A DNA stretch of 64,000 nucleotides from Micrococcus flavus. GTDB lineage: Bacteria; Actinomycetota; Actinomycetes; Actinomycetales; Micrococcaceae. Below, in pieces: positions 35,387 to 44,371 of the stretch (its first letter is position 1; the number at the start of each line of letters is the position of its first letter). The stretch lies in assembly GCF_014204815.1 (NCBI RefSeq), contig NZ_JACHMC010000001.1, positions 2,418,001 to 2,482,000 of the forward strand. The letters run 5' to 3'. Below the pieces are notes generated by a model. It was not told the DNA's origin. It made no database searches and saw only the letters and a program-made list of their open reading frames with translations. The position numbers and the translations under genes were made by a program.

Positions 35387-36106
35387 ATGACCCGTGTCCT
35401 GTTCGTCGTCAGCGCCGCCGACGGGTGGACGCTCAAGGACGGCACCGTGCACCCCACCGGCTTCTGGGCCGAGGAGCTCGTGGTGCCGCACCAGACGTTC
35501 GTCGAGGCGGGCTGGGACGTGGACATCGCCACCCCGCGCGGCAAGGCGCCCACCGTGGACCGCCTCAGCCTGGGCGTGATGGGCGGCTCCCCGGCCAAGC
35601 GCGAGCAGCTGAAGGGGTACCTGGAGCGCCTGCGCCCATGGCTGGAGCGTCCGCTGGTGCTCGCGGACGTGGACCAGTCCCGCTACGACCTGGTGTTCTA
35701 CCCCGGCGGCCACGGCCCCATGGAGGACCTCGCGCACGACCCGGTCTCGGGCGCGATCATCGCCCAGCGCCTGCTGGACGAGACCCCGCTGGCCCTGCTG
35801 TGCCACGCGCCCGCGGCGGTGTTCGCCGCCAAGCGCCATGACGGCACGATCGTGGCCGAGGGGCGCCGGATGACCGCGTTCTCCGACCTCGAGGAGAAGC
35901 TGAACCTCTTCGCGCGCAAGGCGAAGTGGACCGTGCAGGCGCAGCTGGAGCACGGCGGCGTGCGGTACGAGAAGGCCCGCTTCCCCATGCAGCCGCACGT
36001 GGTGGTGGACGGCGCCCTGTACACCGGCCAGAACCCGCAGTCCTCGGCCCCGCTGGCCGAGCGCCTGGTGCAGGACCTGAACGCGGCGGCCGGCGTCGCC
36101 CGCTGA
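35387..36106 (+). CDS. DJ-1/PfpI family protein (Hsp31-like)
   Basis: This 239-residue protein has the nucleophile elbow Cys in LLCHAPAAV and an early Glu in GFWAEEL, as in the Hsp31/YhbO branch with glyoxalase/deglycase or chaperone activities. YPGGHGPMEDL matches the conserved loop. GAGGAGG fixes ATG 35387. It may protect against glyoxals or other stress, which is inference from the family. Confidence 0.9.
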   Translation: MTRVLFVVSAADGWTLKDGTVHPTGFWAEELVVPHQTFVEAGWDVDIATPRGKAPTVDRLSLGVMGGSPAKREQLKGYLERLRPWLERPLVLADVDQSRYDLVFYPGGHGPMEDLAHDPVSGAIIAQRLLDETPLALLCHAPAAVFAAKRHDGTIVAEGRRMTAFSDLEEKLNLFARKAKWTVQAQLEHGGVRYEKARFPMQPHVVVDGALYTGQNPQSSAPLAERLVQDLNAAAGVAR

Positions 36107-36154
36107 GCCCGGCACCCCGGCCCGCCGGGCGGCGCCGGCGAGGCACCCCGCGCC

Positions 36155-36997
36155 TCAGGCCCGCTCGATCCGCTCCGCCAGCTCCGCGGTGCCGTGCTCG
36201 TCCAGCACGAGCCCGGGGTGCGGGCCCGCGGCGGCGAGCGCGTCCCGGTCCAGCGTCCGCAACCCCGGCCCGGCCGCCAGCACGGCGTTCCCCAGCTCGA
36301 GCCGGTCCAGCACGGACGCCGGTCCCAGCGTCCACGGGCCCGGGACGCCGGCCTCGGCGCAGGCCGCCTCGAGGGCCGTGAGCTGCGTGCCGAGGTGGGC
36401 GAGGCCGTCGTCGTCGCCGATGTTCACCAGCAGCGCCCCGCCCGGGGAGAGCAGCGCGAGCAGCTCGGCGTGGAAGGCCGCCCCGGTCAGGTGCGCCACG
36501 GCGCCGGAGTCCGTGTCGATGTCCAGCACGACGGCGTCCCACGCCCCCGCGCTCGACTCGCCCTCCAGCGGGTCCAGCAGGTCGTCGACGGCGGCCCGCG
36601 CGTCTCCGATCACGACCTGCACGTCCGCGTCCGCGGGCAGGGGAAGCTCGTCCAGGACCAGGCCCATGAGCTCGCGGTCCAGGTCCACGGCGGTCTGCGC
36701 CGAGCCGGGGCGGGTGGAGGCGACGTACCGCGGCAGCGTCAGCGCGCCGCCGCCCAGATGCAGCACCCGCAGGGGCGCGCCGGCCGGGGCGAGGAGATCG
36801 AGGACGTTCGCGATCCGGCGCAGGTACTCGTAGCGGACCTCCTGGGGACGGGCGAGGTCCACGTGGGACTGCGCGTGGCCGCCCACCTCGAGGACGTGCC
36901 CGTCGCCGTGGGGATCGGGCAGGATCCGCGCGTCGACCCCGGAGGCGGCCAGGTGGACGGTGCGCGGGGCGGGGGAGGGGACGTCGTCGTGGGCCAT
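36155..36997 (-). CDS. Spermidine-synthase-like methyltransferase-fold protein
   Basis: This 280-residue protein has the Rossmann motif VLHLGGGALTLPRY and an acidic AVDLDREL loop as in polyamine-synthase-fold proteins, followed by VVLDIDTDSGA. Catalytic residues of real spermidine synthases are not clear, so this may be a methyltransferase-like protein of unknown role. The start is ATG 36997. Just upstream lies copy 3 of palindromic repeat B. Confidence 0.82.
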   Translation of the reverse strand: MAHDDVPSPAPRTVHLAASGVDARILPDPHGDGHVLEVGGHAQSHVDLARPQEVRYEYLRRIANVLDLLAPAGAPLRVLHLGGGALTLPRYVASTRPGSAQTAVDLDRELMGLVLDELPLPADADVQVVIGDARAAVDDLLDPLEGESSAGAWDAVVLDIDTDSGAVAHLTGAAFHAELLALLSPGGALLVNIGDDDGLAHLGTQLTALEAACAEAGVPGPWTLGPASVLDRLELGNAVLAAGPGLRTLDRDALAAAGPHPGLVLDEHGTAELAERIERA

Positions 36998-37071
36998 GGG
37001 GCCATTGTCCCGTCCCGACCCGTCCCGTCCCGTCCCGACCCACCCCCGCATCCCCGCGCCCCCTCGCCCTC

Positions 37072-37146
37072 GCGAATCCACTGCGCTTTTGACCCTTCTG
37101 AGCCGCGAAACCGGGTCCAGAAGGGTCAGAAGTGCAGTCGATTCGC
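37072..37146. repeat. Palindromic repeat B, copy 3
   Basis: Arms 37072-37099 and 37119-37146 pair over 28 positions with three mismatches and a 19-base loop. It lies between two minus-strand genes, just past the desaturase stop and before the methyltransferase-fold gene. It has the same arm core (CAGAAGGGTC on one side) as copies 1 and 2. Confidence 0.82.
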
Positions 37147-37154
37147 TGAGGGGG

Positions 37155-38567
37155 TCACGGCAGGGCGAGCCGGCAGACCTTCTTCCACGCCGAGCTGACC
37201 TGCGTCAGCAGGGGCCCGGTGTTGTAGGGCAGCCCGTAGCGGCGGCACACGTCCTGCACCTGCACGGCCACCTCGGCGTACCGGTTGGACGGCAGGTCGG
37301 GGAACAGGTGGTGCTCGATCTGGTGGGAGAGATTGCCGGTCATGAAGTGCATGAGCGGGGAGCCGGAGATGTTCGCCGAGCCCAGCATCTGCCGCACGTA
37401 CCAGTGCCCGCGGGTCTCGCCGGCGGCCATCTCCTCGGAGAACGTCTCCACGCCGTCGGGGAAGTGGCCGCAGAAGATCACCGCGTGCGCCCAGATGTTG
37501 CGCACGAAGTTGGCGGTGGTGGTGCCGGCCCACGCCGCCACGCCCGAGCCGGTCAGCGCCTGCGCCATGAGCGGCGTGGCCACGGTGTCCTTGGCCAGCT
37601 GACGGGCGGCCTTCACGCCCACGGAGCGCAGGTCGCGCCACAGGGCCTCCTTCGGCTTCTCACCGGACTGCACCTGGGCCAGCTCGAGGTCGTAGATGGC
37701 GATGCCCCACTCGAAGAACGGCGCCAGGATCCCGTTGATCACGGGGTTGAGCAGGTGGCGCGGCTCCCACGGCTCGGAGGGGTCCATGCGCAGGACGTTG
37801 TACCCGAGGTCGTGGTCCTTGCCGGACACGTTGGTCCAGCGGTGATGCGCGTCGTTGTGGGTGTTCTGCCACGCGCTGGAGGGGGTCACGAAGTCCCACT
37901 CCCACGTGGTGGAGTGGATGTCCGGGTCCCGCATCCAGTCCCACTGGCCGTGCAGGACGTTGTGGCCGATCTCCATGTTCTCGATGATCTTGCCCACCGT
38001 GAGCATGGTGGTCCCGGCCAGCCACGCCGCCGGGTGCTTCGCGTTGAGCAGGCACACGCGCCCGCCCACCTCGAGGCCGCGCTGCAGGCGGATGACGCGG
38101 CGGATGTAGGCCGCGTCCCGCGCCCCCCGCGTGGCCAGGACGGACTCCTGGATCGCGTCCAGCTCCCGGCCGATCTCCGCGATGTCCTCGTCGGTCAGAT
38201 GCGCCGTGAGCGGGTGGCGGGCCACGGGTCCGCCCTCGGCCGCCAGGGCGTCGCTGCGCCGGGCGCTGCCCGCGGGCGCGGACGACGACGGCGCGGCCAC
38301 CTGGGCGGTCGCGCTCGCCGGGCCCTCAGCGCGCTCCGTGCCGGGCGCGGTGCCGGCGTCGTCCGCGGCGGCCTCACCGGCGGCCGGGACGTCGTCGAGG
38401 GGGGCCCAGCTGGTGGTGTCCGCGACGTCGTCGGTCAGGACGTGGCGCAGCGGGCTGCGGACCGCGGTGCCCGGCAGCGTGGGGGTTGCGGAGGCGGCGG
38501 TGCCGATGCCCATCCGCAGGGGGCGGGCCTCGGCGGGCAGGTGTGGACGGTCCAGGGTCTGCGTCAT
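37155..38567 (-). CDS. Fatty acid desaturase (DesA3-like)
   Basis: This 470-residue membrane di-iron desaturase has the three histidine boxes: GHNVLHG (202-206), HNDAHH (237-242) and HQIEHH (415-420). It inserts a double bond in an acyl chain. The first ~120 residues are Ala/Ser/Pro-rich and likely disordered, longer than typical. Upstream on the same strand is a ferredoxin reductase, as in the mycobacterial Rv3230c-DesA3 pair, which delivers electrons. GAAGGAG precedes ATG. Confidence 0.93.
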   Translation of the reverse strand: MTQTLDRPHLPAEARPLRMGIGTAASATPTLPGTAVRSPLRHVLTDDVADTTSWAPLDDVPAAGEAAADDAGTAPGTERAEGPASATAQVAAPSSSAPAGSARRSDALAAEGGPVARHPLTAHLTDEDIAEIGRELDAIQESVLATRGARDAAYIRRVIRLQRGLEVGGRVCLLNAKHPAAWLAGTTMLTVGKIIENMEIGHNVLHGQWDWMRDPDIHSTTWEWDFVTPSSAWQNTHNDAHHRWTNVSGKDHDLGYNVLRMDPSEPWEPRHLLNPVINGILAPFFEWGIAIYDLELAQVQSGEKPKEALWRDLRSVGVKAARQLAKDTVATPLMAQALTGSGVAAWAGTTTANFVRNIWAHAVIFCGHFPDGVETFSEEMAAGETRGHWYVRQMLGSANISGSPLMHFMTGNLSHQIEHHLFPDLPSNRYAEVAVQVQDVCRRYGLPYNTGPLLTQVSSAWKKVCRLALP

Positions 38568-38645
38568 GGTGACTCCTTCGTCGTGGGGTGGGTGGAGATC
38601 GTGGGGCGGCGCCGCGCGGCGTGGGGCCGACGCGCCGCGGCGGGG

Positions 38646-39698
38646 CTACAGGTCCAGGGAGACGGGGCCGGCGGCGGCGGACACGCACGTCTGGATCAGG
38701 TCGCCGGGCTCGCCGTGCACCTCGCCGGAGCGCAGGTCCGTGACCTGCCCGGAGCGCAGCGGGGTCAGGCACGCGTGGCAGATGCCCATGCGGCAGCCGT
38801 ACGGCGCGGCGATCCCGGCGTCCTCGGCCACGTCCAGCAGCGGGGCGTCGCCGGGGCCGGGGGCCTCCACGTCCGAGCGCTCGAACGTGACGAGCCCGCC
38901 CGCACCGGCCTCGCCGCCCACGAGGTCCACGCTGAACCGCTCCAGCAGCAGCTCCTCGGGCGCGTGCTCGGCCCAGAGCGCCTCGGCGGCGTCGAGGAAC
39001 TCCGTGGGGCCGCACGCGTAGGCGGTGCGGTCGCGCCAGTCGGGGCACAGGGCGTCCAGGGCGGCCGGGCCCGACAGGTCCAGACGGCCGTCCTGCGACG
39101 TCAGCCGATGGTGCACGGTGAGGCCCGGGAACTGGTCGGCGAGCTCGGCGAGCTCCTCGCGGAACGGGATGTCCTCCAGGGTGCGGGCCGAGTGGACCAG
39201 GACCACGTCCGCATCCTGCCGCCGCGGCACCAGGGTGCGGATCATGGACATCACGGGGGTGAGGCCGGAGCCGGCGGTGAGCATCAGCAGCGGGCGGGGA
39301 TGGCCCGGGAGGACGAAGTCGCCCTCCGGCGGGGCCAGGAACAGGACGTCGCCGGGCTTGGTGCGGCGCACGAGCGTGCCGGAGACCAGGCCCACGTCCC
39401 GCACGGTGATCTCGGGCTGCTCGCCCGCGGCGGCGGAGAGCGAGTAGGAGCGCCACCGGCGCACGCCGTCCACGTCCACGCCGATCCGGGCCCACTGGCC
39501 GGCCTCGTGGGCATGCCAGCCGGGGCCGGGGCGGAAGCGGACGGTCACGGTGCCGGCGGCGGGGTGCTCGACGGCGGTCACCACCCCGCGCAGCTGGCGC
39601 GAGGAGTGGACGGGGTCGAACAGGGCCATCACGTCCTGCGGCGTGAGCGGGTGCAGGAGCGTGGACGCCAGGCGCGACAGGAGGGGGGATGCGGCCAT
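38646..39698 (-). CDS. Ferredoxin reductase with C-terminal 2Fe-2S domain (desaturase electron donor)
   Basis: This 350-residue protein has an FAD-binding RWRSYSLSAA, an NAD(P)-binding TAGSGLTPVMSM and a plant-type 2Fe-2S domain (YGCRMGICHAC and a later Cys in QTCVSAA). This architecture matches Rv3230c, which passes electrons to DesA3. The start codon has TACGCT at 39706-39711, 7 bases upstream, and no ribosome-binding site (leaderless). The reductase and desaturase are a functional pair. Confidence 0.92.
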   Translation of the reverse strand: MAASPLLSRLASTLLHPLTPQDVMALFDPVHSSRQLRGVVTAVEHPAAGTVTVRFRPGPGWHAHEAGQWARIGVDVDGVRRWRSYSLSAAAGEQPEITVRDVGLVSGTLVRRTKPGDVLFLAPPEGDFVLPGHPRPLLMLTAGSGLTPVMSMIRTLVPRRQDADVVLVHSARTLEDIPFREELAELADQFPGLTVHHRLTSQDGRLDLSGPAALDALCPDWRDRTAYACGPTEFLDAAEALWAEHAPEELLLERFSVDLVGGEAGAGGLVTFERSDVEAPGPGDAPLLDVAEDAGIAAPYGCRMGICHACLTPLRSGQVTDLRSGEVHGEPGDLIQTCVSAAAGPVSLDL

Positions 39699-39784
39699 GA
39701 GTCAGAGCGTATGCCGCGGGGAGTCAGGTTTCTTCGCCCGCCGCGTACGATGCTCCCCAAGAGTTCATCGTCAGGAGATGAAGA
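39699..39784. promoter_or_regulatory. Divergent promoter of the desaturase locus
   Basis: In 86 bases the minus strand carries TACGCT (39706-39711) for the reductase and the plus strand TACGAT (39746-39751) for the regulator. An inverted repeat TTCATC-N7-GATGAA at 39764-39782 encloses the regulator's ribosome-binding site (AGGAG); it could be an operator or a leader hairpin. Confidence 0.5.
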
Positions 39785-40984
39785 ATGCCCCGATCCGGTG
39801 CCCCGTCCCCGCCCTGGCAGGCCCTGCCCGCGGACCTCGCCGACGCCCTCGCCCCCGTGGTCCCGGGGGTCGCGGACCGCATCATCGGCACCGTGCCGGA
39901 CCAGATCCCCGCGTACGCCGCGGCCCGGGACGGCGGCTACGGCAAGAAGATCGCGTTCGGCGTGCGGACGGCCCTCGGGCAGCTCCTCAGCCTGCCCGGG
40001 ACCTCCCGCCGGACCCTGAACCCGGAGACCCGCGACCTCATGGCCTCCCTCGGCGCCGGCGAGTTCCGGGAGGGCCGCACGATGGACCACCTCCTGGGCG
40101 CCTACCGCCTCGCGGCCCGGATCGCCTTCCGCGAGCTCTCCGAGGAGTGCGCCCGCCAGGGGATGGCGATGGGCGTCGTCGTGGACCTGGGGGAGTCCAT
40201 CTGGGCGTACATCGACGAGCTCTCCGCCGTCAGCGCCCAGGCCTACGCCGCGGAGCAGTCGGCGCGGGCGGGCGTGCTCGAGCGGCACCGGGCCGAGCTG
40301 GCGGCCGCGCTCCTGCACGGCACCGCGGCGCCGGCGGAGATCGACCGGCTGTCCGTGGTGGCGGACTGGCCCGTCCCCGAGCGGCTGACGGTGGCGGTCC
40401 TGCCCGAGGAGGTGGACCCGGCCGTGCGCGCGGTGCTGGTGCGCCGCGGACTGGTCCTCGAGCGCGGCGGCGAGACCGTCCTGGTGGCGCCCTCGCCGCG
40501 TTCGCCCGCCGTGCGCCGGCGGATGCTCGACGCCCTCGCCGGGACGGGGGCCGTGGTGGGACCCACCGTGATCCCGTCCCGCGTGCCGACCTCCCACCGG
40601 GTGGCGCGGGCGCTCGCGGCCCAGCGTCCGGGGCTGCCGGGGGTGGCCGAGGGCGAGGCGATCCTCGCGGAGGAGCACCTGGGGGCCGTGGTGCTCGGCG
40701 CCGCCCCGGAGGTGCTGCGTCAGCTCTCGGACCGGGTGCTCGCGCCGCTCGACGGCCTCACGGACGGCAAGCGCCGGGCCATGGAGGACACCCTGGCCTC
40801 CTGGCTGCGCCACTGGGGTCAGCGGGCCCCCATGGCCCGGGAGCTCAGCGTCCACCCGCAGACCGTGGGGTACCGCGTGGGCCGCCTGCGGGAGCTGTTC
40901 GGGGACGTCCTCGAGGACCCCGACGCGCGGTTCGACCTGGAGCTGGCCCTGCGGGGGCGGGCGGTCGTCACCGGTGGACTTTGA
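39785..40984 (+). CDS. PucR-type helix-turn-helix regulator
   Basis: This 399-residue protein ends in a PucR-type HTH (LSVHPQTVGYRVGRLRELFG) and has a central helical/GGDEF-like region without a recognised effector site. It faces the desaturase/reductase operon across 86 bases, and related actinobacterial regulators (for example MabR/FasR-like proteins) control fatty-acid genes. Control of the desaturase operon is therefore likely, but inferred. CAGGAG precedes the ATG. Confidence 0.85.
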   Translation: MPRSGAPSPPWQALPADLADALAPVVPGVADRIIGTVPDQIPAYAAARDGGYGKKIAFGVRTALGQLLSLPGTSRRTLNPETRDLMASLGAGEFREGRTMDHLLGAYRLAARIAFRELSEECARQGMAMGVVVDLGESIWAYIDELSAVSAQAYAAEQSARAGVLERHRAELAAALLHGTAAPAEIDRLSVVADWPVPERLTVAVLPEEVDPAVRAVLVRRGLVLERGGETVLVAPSPRSPAVRRRMLDALAGTGAVVGPTVIPSRVPTSHRVARALAAQRPGLPGVAEGEAILAEEHLGAVVLGAAPEVLRQLSDRVLAPLDGLTDGKRRAMEDTLASWLRHWGQRAPMARELSVHPQTVGYRVGRLRELFGDVLEDPDARFDLELALRGRAVVTGGL

Positions 40985-41078
40985 TGCTGTGCGTCGGATA
41001 GGAATAGGTCCGGTGTGGGTCCCGTCACCCGCATCCGTGCGCCATCCCCCGTCTCGTCCGCCCGACCCTGAGGACACC

Positions 41079-41738
41079 ATGAAGAAGACCGCCACCGGCC
41101 TCACCCTGGCCGCAGCCCTGTCCCTGACCGCCTTCTCCGCCGCCCCGGCCTCCGCGGAGGTGCCCCTCTTCGACACCTGCGCCGAGGCGCGGGAGGCGGG
41201 CTACGGCAACTTCGTCCCGGGCGACGCCAACTTCGCTAACAAGCGTGACGCCAACAGCAACGGCGTCGTCTGCGAGGGTGAGGGCCTGCGTCGCACGGAC
41301 GGGGCGTCCGCTCCTGCCCCGACGGCCACGCACGACCCGACCGACCAGGCCCTGCCGGACGCCGCCTACACCTACCCGGACTGCAAGGACGCCTACGCCG
41401 CCGGTGTCTTCAACATCCCGGCCGCCTCGGACGACTACCACGACGACCTCGACTCCGACCAGGACGGCGTGGGCTGCGAGTACAACGTCGAGTACGGCGT
41501 GATCGTGGAGGGCCGCGAGGAGGCCGCCGCCGAGGAGATCGCCGCGATCAAGGCCGCCGCCGTCCAGGAGTCCGACGACGAGGACGCCTCCGACGACGAG
41601 CCGCAGGTCACCGTGGTCCCCGAGGGCACCCCGGACACCGGCGCCGAGGGCACCCCGCTGGCCCCGTTCGCCGCGGGCGCGCTGGCCCTGGCCGCCGTCG
41701 GCGGTGCTGGCGTGGCGCTGCGCCGTCGCCAGGCCTGA
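41079..41738 (+). CDS. Excalibur-domain surface protein with sortase signal
   Basis: This 219-residue protein has a cleavable signal peptide (1-26) and two excalibur calcium-binding domains (30-66 with NSNGVVCE, 98-134 with DSDQDGVGCE). The C-terminus carries TPDTG (184-188), a hydrophobic helix and an RRRQ tail, the classic sorting-signal layout. The protein is probably anchored to the cell wall by the sortase encoded 18 bases downstream. Its ligand is likely calcium, from the family. Confidence 0.9.
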   Translation: MKKTATGLTLAAALSLTAFSAAPASAEVPLFDTCAEAREAGYGNFVPGDANFANKRDANSNGVVCEGEGLRRTDGASAPAPTATHDPTDQALPDAAYTYPDCKDAYAAGVFNIPAASDDYHDDLDSDQDGVGCEYNVEYGVIVEGREEAAAEEIAAIKAAAVQESDDEDASDDEPQVTVVPEGTPDTGAEGTPLAPFAAGALALAAVGGAGVALRRRQA

Positions 41739-41756
41739 CCCAGGGACATCCCCCGG

Positions 41757-42509
41757 ATGAGCCCCGCCGCACCGCGTCGCCGCGGACGCCTCGTCGCGTC
41801 CGCGGCGGCGCTGTGCCTGCTCCTGGCCGGCTGCGCCGGGCCGGAGACGACGCCGGCCGCCGCCCCCGCGCCGCAGCCCGCCCCGGGCACGACGTCGGTC
41901 CCGGCCACGGCGACCCCCTCTCCCTCCGTCGAGCCGAGCACCTCCGCGTCCACCGGGTCGTGGTCCCGCGAGGACGCGGTGGAGGAGTACTGGGCCGAGG
42001 GCGCGGAGACGTCCGCGGCGGAGCCGGAGGCGGCCGCGCCCGAGGACGACGTCCTGCCCGCCGCCGTGCCCACCCGCGTGCGCGTGCCCTCCGTGGACAT
42101 CGACTCCCCGTTGATGGAGCTCGGACTGCAGGAGGACGGCACGGTCGAGGTCCCGCCCACGGGCGAGGGCTCCCCGGCCGGCTGGTACCGCAACTCCCCG
42201 ACGCCCGGTGAGCGCGGCCCGGCGGTCCTCCTCGGGCACGTGGGGAACGCGCACGGTCGGCTCGGCGTCTTCGGCCGGCTGGAGGAGCTGGGGCCGGGCG
42301 ACGTCGTCGAGGTGGACCGCGAGGACGGCACCACCGCGGTCTTCACCGTGGACCGCTCCGTCTCCTACGAGCGGGCCGACTTCCCGAAGGACGAGGTCTA
42401 CGGGAACACGGACGACGCCCAGCTGCGCCTGATCACCTGCGAGGACTACAGCGCCTGGACCGGACGCTGGGAGGCCAACCACGTCGTCTACGCGCGCCTG
42501 ACGGGCTGA
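41757..42509 (+). CDS. Class F-like sortase with lipoprotein signal
   Basis: This 250-residue transpeptidase has an N-terminal lipobox (LLAGC, Cys26) and a long Pro/Thr/Ser linker before the sortase domain. The active site is complete: GHVGN (His161), LITCEDY (Cys228) and Arg237 near the end. Sortases cut LPxTG-like signals and attach proteins to peptidoglycan. The adjacent excalibur gene carries a TPDTG signal, so it is the likely substrate. A lipid-anchored sortase is less usual than a transmembrane one. Confidence 0.9.
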   Translation: MSPAAPRRRGRLVASAAALCLLLAGCAGPETTPAAAPAPQPAPGTTSVPATATPSPSVEPSTSASTGSWSREDAVEEYWAEGAETSAAEPEAAAPEDDVLPAAVPTRVRVPSVDIDSPLMELGLQEDGTVEVPPTGEGSPAGWYRNSPTPGERGPAVLLGHVGNAHGRLGVFGRLEELGPGDVVEVDREDGTTAVFTVDRSVSYERADFPKDEVYGNTDDAQLRLITCEDYSAWTGRWEANHVVYARLTG

Positions 42510-42633
42510 CCGCCCGCCTGCGCGCCCCGCGCGTCCCGCACCCCGGCCCTCGCCGTGCCCGGCCGGACCGGGATACGCTCCGCCCTGCACCCCGCGGATC
42601 AGCCCCGGGGGCCGACACCCGGAGGACACCGCC

Positions 42634-42852
42634 ATGCCGCAGAACCACGACCTGGACGCCCAGCTGGCCGAGGCCGAGACCTACCTCATCCACGTGCTCA
42701 CCGAGGCCGTGCCGCCGCAGGACCCCACGAACTTCGAGATCACCGCCGCCGCCCGCGACTTCTACGAGCAGCACGGCACCTACGACGTGCAGGGTGCCGG
42801 CGCCGAGGCCGCCGAGGAGCTGCTCGCCCGTCACCGCCGCCCCGTCCGCTGA
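42634..42852 (+). CDS. Small hypothetical protein
   Basis: This 72-residue protein is mostly helical and acidic (AQLAEAETYLIHVLTEAV). A strong ribosome-binding site (GGAGGACACC) precedes the ATG, supporting expression. No domain is recognised. It sits 14 bases before the Gfo/Idh/MocA gene. Confidence 0.7.
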   Translation: MPQNHDLDAQLAEAETYLIHVLTEAVPPQDPTNFEITAAARDFYEQHGTYDVQGAGAEAAEELLARHRRPVR

Positions 42853-42866
42853 CTGCGCTGCGCACC

Positions 42867-43823
42867 GTGACCCCCGTGGCGCCCCCGATCTCCACCGACC
42901 CGTCCGTGGCCGTCCTGATCTGGGGCGCCACGCACGTCCACACCCAGGACCACCGCGACGCCGTCGCACGCCATCCGCGCGCCCGCCTCGTGGCCGAGGT
43001 CTTCGACGACGGCGCCGCGGACCCCGCCGCGCAGGCGGCGGGGATCGACTGGGCGGGCGTGGACGCCGTGATCCTGGACGGCCGGACCGAGCACCACGCC
43101 GCGCAGCTGCGCGCGGTGCCCGCCGGGACCCCCGTGTTCGTGGAGAAGCCCCTCGGGGTGGACGTCGCCGCGGCGGCGGAGGTGGCCGCCCTGCTCCGTG
43201 GCCGCCCCCACTCCGTGGGCTTCTTCCAGCACCTGCTGCCGGCCACGCGCCGGTGGGCGGCCCAGGTCCGCCTGGCCGCCGACCTCACGGCGGCCGCGCC
43301 CGAGCGGATCACCCTGGACTTCGGCCACGACGGCCGGGTCACCGGCATGTTCTCCGGCTCGCACGCCTGGATGGTGGACCCCGCCCGCGGCGGGTCCGGG
43401 AACTTCCTGGACCTCGGCCTGCACCTGGTGCACCTGGCCCGTCGCCTGGGCCTGGGACGCCTGGACCCCGTCTCCTGCACGCTCGAGCCCGCCGTGGACG
43501 GCCTGTCCGACGCCGGCGGGTCGGCCGTGCTCAGCGACGGCCGCACCGAGGTCCGGCTCAGCGTGACGGCGAACCGGCGGCGCGAGTTCACCGCGCGTGC
43601 CGAGTGGGCCTCCGGCGCCGGCGTGCCGACCTGGGAGGTGCGCGGCGGCACCCTGTTCCGCGACGGGCATCACGTCCTGACCGGCCAGGGCCCCGACGCG
43701 GCGATCGCCACCACCGCCTTCCTCGACGCCGTCACGGGCGAGCCGTCCGAGCTGGGCACCACCGACGCCGCCGAGGCGCTGGCGGTGCAGGAGCTCGTGG
43801 CGGCCCTGCTGGAGCTGGCCTGA
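42867..43823 (+). CDS. Gfo/Idh/MocA family oxidoreductase
   Basis: This 318-residue dehydrogenase has a Rossmann start (VAVLIWGATHVH) and the catalytic EKP motif (VFVEKPLG), then a C-terminal domain with GGGNFLDLGLHLVHL-like segments. It probably oxidises a sugar or cyclitol with NAD(P). The start GTG 42867 is chosen by fit to the domain; GTG 42906 is possible. Confidence 0.86.
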   Translation: MTPVAPPISTDPSVAVLIWGATHVHTQDHRDAVARHPRARLVAEVFDDGAADPAAQAAGIDWAGVDAVILDGRTEHHAAQLRAVPAGTPVFVEKPLGVDVAAAAEVAALLRGRPHSVGFFQHLLPATRRWAAQVRLAADLTAAAPERITLDFGHDGRVTGMFSGSHAWMVDPARGGSGNFLDLGLHLVHLARRLGLGRLDPVSCTLEPAVDGLSDAGGSAVLSDGRTEVRLSVTANRRREFTARAEWASGAGVPTWEVRGGTLFRDGHHVLTGQGPDAAIATTAFLDAVTGEPSELGTTDAAEALAVQELVAALLELA

Positions 43824-43840
43824 GCAGGGGCCCGCGCGGC

Positions 43841-44371
43841 TCAGACCAGCGACATCCCCATCACGGTGCGGGAGCTGATCCCCAGCGCCGCGAACACCTC
43901 GGCGGGCATGCCCGAGACGTCGTCGTCCACATGGGTCATCCCGATCTTCTCCGCCACGCGCCGCGACGCCGTGTTCCCCGGGTGGATGATCGCCACGAGC
44001 TGGTCCGCGAGGGCGCGATCGCGGGCGAGGTCCCGGCAGGCGGCGGCGGCCTCCGTGGCGTACCCCCGCCCCTGTCGGTCCGCGCGCACGTGGTAGCCGA
44101 CCTCGAGCCGGCGCTCGCCGTTCACCGACTGCCAGGTCAGTCCGCAGTCGCCCAGGAACGCGCCCTCGTGGCCCTCGATGATCCACAGCCCGTGCCCGTC
44201 CTGCAGGTACCGCGTCCGGTTGCCCGCGATCCACAGGACCGCCTCCTCGGGCGTCTTCGGCGCCGGGTAGTGGGCCATCACGGCCGGGTCGCCGAGCAGC
44301 GCGGCCATCGGGACGACGTCGGCCTCCGTCATCTCACGGAAGCGCAGGCGGGCGGTGGGGGCGGGGAGCAT
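43841..44371 (-). CDS. GNAT family N-acetyltransferase (RimJ/RimL type)
   Basis: This 176-residue protein has the acetyl-CoA loop (RQGRGYATEAAAA) and NTASRRVAEKIGM near the end. The ligand is unknown. The promoter is a TACGCT (44378-44383) 6 bases upstream with no ribosome-binding site. It shares a 38-base divergent region with a HAD hydrolase. Confidence 0.88.
   Translation of the reverse strand: MLPAPTARLRFREMTEADVVPMAALLGDPAVMAHYPAPKTPEEAVLWIAGNRTRYLQDGHGLWIIEGHEGAFLGDCGLTWQSVNGERRLEVGYHVRADRQGRGYATEAAAACRDLARDRALADQLVAIIHPGNTASRRVAEKIGMTHVDDDVSGMPAEVFAALGISSRTVMGMSLV

Noticed and set aside
22306-37146. The long palindromes as tRNA genes or CRISPR repeats
   Set aside because: They have no cloverleaf, no CCA-type end and no regular spacer series, and only three scattered copies.
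40974-41078. A start upstream for the excalibur protein
   Set aside because: The longer reading has a Pro/Arg-rich stretch before the signal peptide, whereas the ATG at 41079 begins directly with a normal signal peptide.
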